Positions 1 through 5,931 of a stretch of DNA of 6,365 nucleotides are shown here, in pieces (within the stretch, counting starts at the first letter, position 1; each line of letters starts with the position of its first letter). The notes beneath the pieces were generated by a model, which worked only from the letters and a program-made list of their open reading frames with translations, did no database searches and was not told the origin of the DNA. Both the position numbers and the translations under genes were made by a program. Source of the DNA: an uncultured Butyricicoccus sp. (lineage in GTDB: Bacteria; Bacillota; Clostridia; Oscillospirales; Butyricicoccaceae); NCBI GenBank assembly GCA_900557315.1, contig USSI01000085.1, positions 1 through 6,365 on the forward strand, given 5' to 3'.

Positions 1-13
1 GAACTTTTTTCAT
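1..13 (-). CDS. start of an unidentified gene (partial, first four codons)
   Basis: An ATG (complement of 11-13) is followed by AAA AAA GTT, giving MKKV before the window ends. An AGGAGG Shine-Dalgarno sequence (complement of 24-29) lies 10 bases upstream, slightly further than usual. The Met-Lys-Lys start is common at signal peptides and membrane-protein N-termini, but four residues cannot identify the product. The tRNA terminator at 83-110 separates it from the tRNA, so it probably has its own promoter in 30-85, where a TATTAT -10-like hexamer (complement of 76-81) is visible without a convincing -35. A near-palindrome at 35-48 sits just upstream of the Shine-Dalgarno sequence. Confidence 0.55.
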
Positions 14-82
14 CGTCCGTCGACCTCCTATGATGTGCGGCGCAGCACAGGTTGCAAGCGCCTTGTTTTGATTTGATAATAC

Positions 83-110
83 AAAACACCTATAGCGCAG
101 GCTATAGGTG
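83..110 (-). terminator. intrinsic terminator of the tRNA-Val gene
   Basis: Bases 87-96 and 101-110 form a perfect 10-bp stem (CACCTATAGC / GCTATAGGTG) with a GCAG loop. On the minus strand the hairpin is followed at once by TTTTGTATT (complement of 78-86). It begins 9 bases after the encoded CCA end of the tRNA, as expected for a single-tRNA transcription unit. Confidence 0.85.
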
Positions 111-119
111 CTTCAGAAT

Positions 120-196
120 TGGTGGACACAAGGGGACTCGAACCCATGACCTCTCGCGTGTGAGGCGAACGCTCTGACCAGCTGAGCTACAACCCC
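120..196 (-). tRNA. tRNA-Val (anticodon CAC) with an abnormal acceptor stem
   Basis: The minus strand folds as a 77-nt tRNA with encoded CCA (complement of 120-122) and discriminator A. The D arm (GCTC/GAGC), the anticodon stem (TTCGC/GCGAG) and the seven-base loop CTCACAC are canonical and give anticodon CAC (complement of 160-162), which reads GUG valine codons. The T loop is TTCGAGT. The odd part is the acceptor: the 5' strand GGGGTTG (complement of 190-196) faces TGTGTCC (complement of 124-130). Only pairs 1:72 and 2:71 are Watson-Crick, three are G-U, and 4:69 (G-G) and 5:68 (U-U) are mismatched. The T stem also has a U-C mismatch at 50:64. The normal partner of GGGGTTG would be CAACCCC, and that of TGTGTCC would be GGACACA. 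It may be a decayed or hybrid tRNA; whether it is charged cannot be told from sequence. Confidence 0.85.
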
Positions 197-239
197 GGCT
201 GTTTGCTTACCTGATTATTATATCAGAAAGCAGCCGGGG
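193..239. repeat. 9-bp perfect inverted repeat around the tRNA promoter
   Basis: CCCCGGCTG at 193-201 is the exact reverse complement of CAGCCGGGG at 231-239. The first four tRNA bases (193-196) lie in one arm. A smaller inner dyad, CTGAT (211-215) with ATCAG (222-226), surrounds the -10 box. In a readthrough transcript from the oadB unit the arms could pair and hide the tRNA 5' end. There is no U-tract after the right arm on the minus strand, so it is not a standard terminator. Confidence 0.5.
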
Positions 240-245
240 GCGCAA
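217..245 (-). promoter_or_regulatory. probable promoter of the tRNA-Val gene
   Basis: A perfect -10 hexamer TATAAT (complement of 217-222) lies about 20 bases upstream of the mature tRNA 5' end. A weak -35-like TTGCGC (complement of 240-245) sits at a 17-bp spacing. Transcription would start near 209-211, leaving a short 5' leader for RNase P to remove. The promoter lies between the arms of the 193-239 inverted repeat. Confidence 0.6.
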
Positions 246-253
246 GCCCTTTT

Positions 254-385
254 TTACTGCTTCGGGCTGCCCCTGTCGATCTGCCCCAGCAGCGCCACAA
301 TCAGCGCGATCACGATCAGCACCGTAAAAATACCGGCCATGCCCTGCCCGAGCAGCTGGATAGCCAACTGTAACGATTCACTCAT
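254..385 (-). CDS. very short OadG-like gamma subunit of a sodium-pump decarboxylase
   Basis: This small gene encodes 43 residues, begins MSESLQLAIQLLGQG and ends RGSPKQ. It has a single hydrophobic segment (about residues 16-34, GMAGIFTVLIVIALIVALL) preceded by the LLGQGM pattern that OadG-type gamma subunits carry at the start of their membrane helix. OadG proteins anchor the carboxyltransferase and biotin subunits to the membrane beta subunit and usually have 80-110 residues, with a cytoplasmic tail. Here the tail is only 8-10 residues, so it may resemble small accessory subunits such as the epsilon chain of methylmalonyl-CoA decarboxylase. The start is supported by an AAAGGGG ribosome binding site about 10 bases upstream. 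It begins 18 bases after the oadB stop codon, which strongly suggests co-transcription. The family call rests on the pattern plus context; any short membrane protein could mimic it. Confidence 0.7.
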   Translation of the reverse strand: MSESLQLAIQLLGQGMAGIFTVLIVIALIVALLGQIDRGSPKQ

Positions 386-403
386 ATGAACTGCGCCCCT
401 TTC

Positions 404-1531
404 TTACATAAAGAATCCGAGGATCACGCCGCCGGCGACAACCGAGGCGATCTGTCCTGCAACATTCGCACCGACCGCGTGCATCAGCAGGTGGTTGGTG
501 CGGTCGGCCTCCATGCCGAGCTTCTCGATCACGCGCGCGGACATCGGGAACGCCGAGATGCCCGAAGCGCCGATCATCGGGTTGACCTTGTTCCGGCAGA
601 ACAGGTTGAGCAGCTTGGCAAACAGCACGCCGACGACCGAGTCGAGCACGAATGCGACCAGGCCGAGGCACAGGATGAGCAGGGTTTCCTTGGTGACGAA
701 CTGCTCCGCGCGCATGGAGAACGAAATCGTAATGCCCAGCAGCAGGGTAATCAGGTTCGCCAGCTCGTGCTGTGCGGTCTTGGACAGGCTCTCCAGCACG
801 CCGCACTCGCGGATCAGGTTGCCGAACATCAGGAAGCCGACCAGCGCGACCGACGAGGGCGCCACCAGGCCCGCAACGATCGACACCACGATCGGGAACA
901 GGATGCGCGTACGGCGGGAAACGCCGCTGGCCGCATAGGGCATTTTCATCGCGCGCTCCTTTTTGGTGGTCACCAGCTTGATCGCGAACGGCTGGATGAT
1001 CGGCACAAGCGCCATATAGCTGTACGCCGCGACCGCGATCGGGCCGACATACTGCGAGCCGAGCACCTGGGACACCAGAATGGACGTCGGGCCGTCCGCC
1101 GCGCCGATGATACCGATGGAGGCCGCGTCGATGATATCAAACCCAAGCGCCGCCGCCACGATGATGGTCAGGAAGATGCCGGCCTGCGCCGCCGCGCCGA
1201 ACAGGAACAGTTTGGGATTGGCAAGCAGCGGGCCGAAGTCGATCATCGCGCCGATGCCGATGAACAGCAGCAGCGGGAACGCCTCGCTCGCCTCGATGCC
1301 GACCTCGAACAGCCATTGGATGATACCGTTTGTCTCGCCCACGCCCTGCGTGACCTGGTCGATGACGCCGGACAGCGGCAGGTTGACCAGGATCGCGCCG
1401 AAACCCATCGGCAGCAGCAGGGACGGCTCATACTGCTTCTCGATCGCCAGCCAGATCAGAAAGCCGCCGACACAGTACATCACAACCTGCTGCCAGGTGA
1501 TCGACAGCAGCCCCTCATACAGAAATTCCAT
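404..1531 (-). CDS. oadB: sodium ion-translocating decarboxylase beta subunit (OadB/GcdB/MmdB family)
   Basis: This 375-residue polytopic membrane protein is the ion-pumping subunit of biotin-dependent decarboxylases (oxaloacetate, glutaconyl-CoA or methylmalonyl-CoA). It decarboxylates carboxybiotin and exports Na+. The family signature SIGIIGAADGPTSI is at 138-151 and contains Asp146. SYMALVPIIQP (171-181) contains Tyr172, and NPMIGASGISAFPMSAR (317-333) contains Asn317, Gly321, Ser326 and Arg333. Their spacing matches the functional Asp203, Tyr229, Asn373, Gly377, Ser382 and Arg389 of the Klebsiella protein, as I recall them. Length fits the shorter GcdB-type members. The ATG is set by an AAGGGGG site (complement of 1539-1545) 7 bases upstream. 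A leader with a riboswitch-like fold and a terminator (1591-1718) precedes it, and an OadG-like gene follows. No alpha or biotin-carrier subunit is in the window, so the substrate cannot be named. Confidence 0.93.
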   Translation of the reverse strand: MEFLYEGLLSITWQQVVMYCVGGFLIWLAIEKQYEPSLLLPMGFGAILVNLPLSGVIDQVTQGVGETNGIIQWLFEVGIEASEAFPLLLFIGIGAMIDFGPLLANPKLFLFGAAAQAGIFLTIIVAAALGFDIIDAASIGIIGAADGPTSILVSQVLGSQYVGPIAVAAYSYMALVPIIQPFAIKLVTTKKERAMKMPYAASGVSRRTRILFPIVVSIVAGLVAPSSVALVGFLMFGNLIRECGVLESLSKTAQHELANLITLLLGITISFSMRAEQFVTKETLLILCLGLVAFVLDSVVGVLFAKLLNLFCRNKVNPMIGASGISAFPMSARVIEKLGMEADRTNHLLMHAVGANVAGQIASVVAGGVILGFFM

Positions 1532-1590
1532 TGCATATCCCCCTTATGGGCCAAAGATTACCGGGGACACCTCCGCCCGACAAACAAACA

Positions 1591-1623
1591 GACCTGCGTT
1601 TTCCCTCACGGGAAACACAGGTC
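1591..1623 (-). terminator. conditional intrinsic terminator in the oadB leader
   Basis: On the minus strand GACCTGTGTTTCCC pairs with GGGAAAACGCAGGTC across a GTGA loop, giving a 14-bp stem with one bulged A and one G-U pair. It is followed by the T-rich tail TGTTTGTTTG (complement of 1581-1590). It lies 60 bases upstream of the oadB start codon, between promoter and gene, so it must be attenuated for oadB to be expressed. Its 5' arm contains the 3' strand of the proposed aptamer P1 helix (1615-1621). Confidence 0.8.
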
Positions 1624-1718
1624 TGGTCATTTCAGGCAACAGCCAGAGCGGGAACCAACTTCCCCTCATGCTTGTTGGCGATGCCGCGCGGCGTACCGCG
1701 CCGACTACTCCCCTTTGT
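1615..1718 (-). ncRNA. candidate cation riboswitch, yybP-ykoY (Mn2+)-like
   Basis: The leader contains AAAGGGGAGTAG (complement of 1705-1716), the hallmark 5' segment of the yybP-ykoY aptamer. Next are a GC-rich hairpin GCGCGG-TACG-CCGCGC (1686-1701), then GCCAACA, close to the class's GUCAACA element. The 3' side reads CCTGAAATGACCAGACC and ends in AGACC (1620-1624), where the class has GCAAGACC or GCGAGACC. A P1 helix can form between ACAAAGG (1712-1718) and CCTGTGT (1615-1621) with one mismatch, and the span of about 104 nt is typical. The class binds Mn2+ and normally switches on Mn exporters, so a sodium-pump subunit is an unexpected target. Another metal-sensing class (for example Na+, formerly the DUF1646 motif) or a variant aptamer cannot be excluded by eye. 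Confidence 0.62.
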
Positions 1719-1726
1719 CTGGCTTT

Positions 1727-1756
1727 ATCTTACCATCGGACAAAGCCTGCTGTCAA
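1727..1756 (-). promoter_or_regulatory. sigma-A-type promoter of the oadB leader
   Basis: A perfect -35 TTGACA (complement of 1751-1756) is followed after 18 bp by TAAGAT (complement of 1727-1732), four of six matches to TATAAT. Transcription would begin near 1720, just before the riboswitch-like element, giving a leader of about 190 nt. Confidence 0.7.
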
Positions 1757-1764
1757 GCGGAAAC

Positions 1765-1782
1765 ATGCAAAGGATTTTGCAT
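1765..1782 (-). terminator. possible weak terminator after the blaR1-like gene
   Basis: ATGCAAA and TTTGCAT form a perfect 7-bp stem with a 4-base loop directly after the TGA stop codon of the large protease gene. On the minus strand it is followed by GTTTCC. The stem is AT-rich and the T-run short, so it may be inefficient. It lies just upstream of the -35 box of the oadB promoter. Confidence 0.4.
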
Positions 1783-1783
1783 C

Positions 1784-4700
1784 TCAGGAGAAAATATCCG
1801 GGTTGGCGGCCTTGTGGCTCTCCCAAATCGTTTGCAGGGACGAAACGCCGTTGGCCGCATCTGCATGGGCCGCAACCGCCGCATCCGTGCCCGCCGGGTC
1901 GTCCTGCCAGCGCAGGTCAAGTTCGTGCAGGATGTTCTCGGTGTACGCGCCGTCCGACAGGGTCAGGTAATATGCCAGCTCTTCTGCAGAGCAGTTGGAA
2001 AAGTCGTTGGTTTCTTTCAGCGCCATATAGCGGTACGGGTTCAAAGACCATGCCTCGTCTGTGCTGTCCAGGCTCCACCCGGTCGGCAGGTAAATCGGCT
2101 GCGCCGCGTCGCCCAGCTGCACTGCGGTCATTGCGATGCGGACGGCATCGCCATTCGGCCACTGATAGAGGAAGCTGGTGCCGGCCCATATCGGATGGAT
2201 GCGCTGGTCGCTCGCCGTGCCGCCCGACAGGCCGAGCGTCCATTCCGCGGCCTGCACCGGGTCGCGCAGGGCGGTAATGGAGGTATCCTCAAGAAGCGAA
2301 CGCACATACTCCTCATAGAATGTCGGCAGCCATACTTCGTTGTCATAAAACAGCCGGAACTGTTCGAGCGAGGTTATGCCGTCGGCGGAATTACCCAGCG
2401 CTTCGGTCCGCACGGGCGCGATTTCATCCATATCCGGGAACCACGCCTGTTCTGCGCGGTGGGATGGGCGCATATCGGTCCAAATTTCCCAGACGATGGT
2501 GCACGAGCCATCCGCCGGATTGGGCTGTGTCGAAACACCGCCCATATACTGGTTAGCCACACTGACACGCGCGCCGTAATACCGCCCAAGCAGGTACAGC
2601 GCCCGCTCGTACTCGCGCCCGCGCTGATCGTCCGTCTGCCCGTCGAACGAGATCGAGCTGCTGTTCATCGCCTCCGCGGCCTGCCGCATCTCGGCATACG
2701 CTGCCGCGATTGCCTCGTCCTGCGGGTCATACTGCACATCGGACGCAAACGCCAGATAGTAGACCAGCCCGCCGTGTTCCGCCAGTTCCACGGCAGGGCT
2801 AGGGAACTGCTCTGTCCAGTTTTCTCCCCAAATGTCATGCATTTCCGCTGCGGACATCGCCATCACGGACATTACTGCACCGCCCTCGTATGGGCTGGAA
2901 AACTCGCCCGGCCAGGCATTTTTCAGGCCGAAGCGGACTTCGTCCGCGGTTTCCATCAGATACCCCTGGCTGGTAAAGCAGTCCGGCAGGGTCAGGGTGT
3001 AACCATAGGTATCGTTGTGATAGGTGGTGGAGGTGATGGTGTAATCCGTCTGGATATCGGCGCCCGCCAGCCGGAACACAAACGCGTCGGTATGCGCTGT
3101 GCCGTCCGCCGAAGTATAGGACACGGTCACGCCGCGGTAAATGTATGGTGTCAGCGTCGAGGCCAGCAATTCCGCGGCGAGATGCTCCACCGGGTAGCGG
3201 TACGACATACTGGCCGCGCCGCCCGTGTAAGAGAACGTACCTGTTTCGGTTTCCCGCTCGGTGTACTGCAGCGTGCCGTCCTCACGAATCACGCGGTCTG
3301 CAATCGTGACTTCGCCCTGCGGCGCAGGGTCAAACAGCAATGCAATCTCGTCACCCTCTTCCAGCAGCGGGATATTGCCCGCCGCATTCTGCACAGCCTC
3401 CTGCACCGTCGCGCCCACCGGCAGGGCCTCACCGTTTGCCGAAGCCTGGAAGCCCTCGTCAGACTGCGCGGCAAGGCCAACCGGCAGCCAATAATCGCCG
3501 GTTTTCTCCAGGCGCACATCCACAGACGGGCTGTTATCAATGAAGTGCAGCCGCACGACGGCTTCGGTATCCGTCTGCGAGATCAGTTCGGCGGTGAACC
3601 ATGTCCGCCTCCGGATGTTTGTTGTGTTGCCTTCTACCTCTTCATAGGTTTCGCTGACATAGCCGAAGATATTTTCGACTGCGGTCAGCGGCTGTTCCAG
3701 ATCGGTGAGCGGGCCGCCATTATAAAACGAGGCTACCGTTTCCCCGGTGTTGCCGTATTGCAGGTCGGGCCAGGGCAGGCCGGAGTCGTAATACAGGCCA
3801 AATATCTCGCGCATGGTATAGCCCGCGTCCTGCCCGGCCAGCTGATCCTGTATGAACGACAGGTGTTCGTCACACTGCTCCATTTCGGAAATGACCATGC
3901 GGCCATTTTCCTCACCGGCCGTAATCGCTATCGCAGAGCGGTAATCGGTCGTGCCGCCGCCGTACATCTGGAACACCGCGACGCAGGTGTTCTCATCCTT
4001 GCCCGGCACGATCACATAATTGCGGAACGAGGGGGACGAGCCGCCGTATTTGGAATACCAGATTTCTCCCATATCCGGCGTAGCCGATGCCGCGAGATGC
4101 TGCTGCTGCCGCACGAGCGCCTGCTGTTCCTCCCCGGACAGCACCGGATACAGCGGCCACACGGACTTATAGTACACCGCCCGCGCATATTGCTGCGCAA
4201 GGTCGGCGGCGGTGCGGTTGTTTCCGCCGTCGCCATAGGTGTAGTCCTGCGGCCGGCCTGCCGCCATTATGATCTCCAGCTGTTCGCCATTATCAAAGGT
4301 GTACTGCACCTCGGTCAGGTCGTTTTCACCGTCGTACGTTACGTCCCAGCTGCGGACAACCTCCGCGCTGCCGCCGGACAGCCGCAAAATTTCTCTGGAA
4401 CGCTCCGCAGCGTCGGTCGCTACCGACTCGGTATAATCCGGCAGGCCGAGATCGTTTTCGTACAGCAGGCGGAAATGTTCCAGACTGTCTGCCGTATCCA
4501 CAAACGGCGTGTCATTGATATAGGGGTTGCCCTCTACCCGGTCGACCTTCCACTCTTCCCCTACCTGTGTAAAATGGATGCGCTCCGCCTGGCGCGTCGG
4601 AACACTGCCGGACGCCATCCACTCTGTCACAATGACAGCCTGTGCGTTATCCGCGTCCGGAATGACCGTGTACCGGCTGACCGCGGGGCTGGAGGTGCCG

Positions 4701-5914
4701 ACCTCCCACACCGGCTCCCCGGTTTCCCCGGCCAGCTGGTCGTACAGTTCCTGCGCCAGATCATCGCGCAGCATCTGATACCACGGCGCCGCATCGCGGT
4801 AATTGCCGCTCATCCACTGCTCGCCAAGCTGGACGATCTGCTCATCGGTCAGCGAACCGCCGCTCTCCCCCACCGAGAACGTGCAGCCGAGCGTGCCGAC
4901 CAGCACCGCGACCGCCACAACCAGCGCCACGCCGCGTTTTTTCGCCCGTTTGTCAAACAGTCCTTCAAACCGTCTCATCAGCGTCTTCTTATCCCCCGTA
5001 AAACAGGACACCAGCGCGCGCCGCCTGACCTGCGCCGCGGCCGACCGCAGGATGGTCTCGCCGTAGGCGCGGCGCTCGGCGCTGTCCATGCCGCGCACAA
5101 CCGCATCGTCGCACGCAAGTTCGATATCCTCCTGCGCAAACCGCGCCATCAGGTAAACCAGCGGGTTGAACCAGTGCACGGCCTTTGCCGCTGCCAGCAG
5201 CAGTTTCAGCCAAAGGTCGCCGCGCTTATAATGCGTCAGCTCGTGCCGGAAGATGAACATGGCCTCCTGCGCGGTCAGGTTTTCATCCGGCAGCCACAGC
5301 ACGGGTTTGACAAACCCCGCCAGCATCGGGCAGTCCGCCGCGCCGCTGACACGCAGGAGGATTTCACGCGTGATGCCAAGCAGCTGCTTCTGCTCCCCGA
5401 GCACCGCGCGCAGGGTTTCGCTGTGCACGTCCGCCGCCTTCTGGTTCAGCTTGCGCAGGTAGCGGCGGTAATCGCGCGCCTGCCAGAACGCCTGGTACAG
5501 CATCCCGATCACCCAGATGACCGCCAGCACGCTGTCCACATGGATGGCGTTTTTCCACGTCCCGTCCGCCTGCAGCGTCTCAAACTCGCTTTCGGTCATC
5601 CACGCGCTGCGCGGCAGCTCGTGCTGCGTCTGCTGTGCCTGCACCGTTCCGACCGGGTCGTCCGCCGGCTCGGTATCCCAGTTATAGGTCACATACAGCG
5701 TGCGCGCAGGCGGCGTGATCTGCACCGGCGGGTCGGGCAGCGTAAGCTGCACCGGAATCAGCAGCCGGATTGCCAGGATCGCCCACACAAAGCAGATCGC
5801 CCGCGCCGGATAGCGCTTTTTCAGCACCTTCCGGAGCACAAACAGCGCAAGCGCGACCGCCGACACGGTCAGCCCGATCTGCACCAGATTCAGCAGCAGT
5901 TCCTTGACAGTCAT
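1784..5914 (-). CDS. BlaR1-type M56 antirepressor metalloprotease with a giant repeated extracellular region
   Basis: This 1376-residue protein pairs with the adjacent BlaI-type repressor. Hydrophobic segments lie near residues 5-28, 37-56 and 127-144. The gluzincin site HELTHYKRGD (224-233) supplies His224, Glu225 and His228, and ELACDD (265-270) supplies the third zinc ligand, Glu265. A basic stretch with LMRRFEG (312-318) precedes a fourth membrane segment (328-343). This matches BlaR1/MecR1, in which ligand binding outside triggers zinc-protease action inside and loss of the repressor. BlaR1 is usually about 600 residues; here about 1030 residues follow the last span. I see no SxxK/SxN/KTG set of a penicillin-binding sensor. 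The region contains NTF2-like repeats (354-552, 566-731, 1095-1267), a section around 845-895 with a GDEIALLFDPAPQGEVTIAD motif, and a YGYTLTLPDCF section (970-1090). GGAGGGG lies 6 bases before the ATG; the gap from blaI is 17 bases. The signal is unknown. Confidence 0.88.
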   Translation of the reverse strand: MTVKELLLNLVQIGLTVSAVALALFVLRKVLKKRYPARAICFVWAILAIRLLIPVQLTLPDPPVQITPPARTLYVTYNWDTEPADDPVGTVQAQQTQHELPRSAWMTESEFETLQADGTWKNAIHVDSVLAVIWVIGMLYQAFWQARDYRRYLRKLNQKAADVHSETLRAVLGEQKQLLGITREILLRVSGAADCPMLAGFVKPVLWLPDENLTAQEAMFIFRHELTHYKRGDLWLKLLLAAAKAVHWFNPLVYLMARFAQEDIELACDDAVVRGMDSAERRAYGETILRSAAAQVRRRALVSCFTGDKKTLMRRFEGLFDKRAKKRGVALVVAVAVLVGTLGCTFSVGESGGSLTDEQIVQLGEQWMSGNYRDAAPWYQMLRDDLAQELYDQLAGETGEPVWEVGTSSPAVSRYTVIPDADNAQAVIVTEWMASGSVPTRQAERIHFTQVGEEWKVDRVEGNPYINDTPFVDTADSLEHFRLLYENDLGLPDYTESVATDAAERSREILRLSGGSAEVVRSWDVTYDGENDLTEVQYTFDNGEQLEIIMAAGRPQDYTYGDGGNNRTAADLAQQYARAVYYKSVWPLYPVLSGEEQQALVRQQQHLAASATPDMGEIWYSKYGGSSPSFRNYVIVPGKDENTCVAVFQMYGGGTTDYRSAIAITAGEENGRMVISEMEQCDEHLSFIQDQLAGQDAGYTMREIFGLYYDSGLPWPDLQYGNTGETVASFYNGGPLTDLEQPLTAVENIFGYVSETYEEVEGNTTNIRRRTWFTAELISQTDTEAVVRLHFIDNSPSVDVRLEKTGDYWLPVGLAAQSDEGFQASANGEALPVGATVQEAVQNAAGNIPLLEEGDEIALLFDPAPQGEVTIADRVIREDGTLQYTERETETGTFSYTGGAASMSYRYPVEHLAAELLASTLTPYIYRGVTVSYTSADGTAHTDAFVFRLAGADIQTDYTITSTTYHNDTYGYTLTLPDCFTSQGYLMETADEVRFGLKNAWPGEFSSPYEGGAVMSVMAMSAAEMHDIWGENWTEQFPSPAVELAEHGGLVYYLAFASDVQYDPQDEAIAAAYAEMRQAAEAMNSSSISFDGQTDDQRGREYERALYLLGRYYGARVSVANQYMGGVSTQPNPADGSCTIVWEIWTDMRPSHRAEQAWFPDMDEIAPVRTEALGNSADGITSLEQFRLFYDNEVWLPTFYEEYVRSLLEDTSITALRDPVQAAEWTLGLSGGTASDQRIHPIWAGTSFLYQWPNGDAVRIAMTAVQLGDAAQPIYLPTGWSLDSTDEAWSLNPYRYMALKETNDFSNCSAEELAYYLTLSDGAYTENILHELDLRWQDDPAGTDAAVAAHADAANGVSSLQTIWESHKAANPDIFS

Positions 5915-5931
5915 ATCCTACCCCTCCATTC

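Noticed and set aside
238..255. GGGC-GCAA-GCCC followed by TTTTTT, a plus-strand terminator-like hairpin
   Set aside because: The stem is only 4 bp, and no plus-strand gene lies upstream. On the minus strand the order is reversed (A-run first), so it cannot serve as an ordinary terminator for oadB and the small gene.
3498..3506. KTG tripeptide in the large protease (residues 804-806), as in penicillin-binding domains
   Set aside because: It occurs in RLEKTGDYWLPVG, a pattern typical of an NTF2-like strand, and no SxxK or SxN partner motif is at a suitable distance.
4883..4894. Lipobox-like TLGC (residues 341-344) after the fourth membrane span of the protease
   Set aside because: It is internal, the consensus is imperfect (Thr at -3, Leu at -2), and the segment is the expected fourth membrane helix of BlaR1-type proteins.
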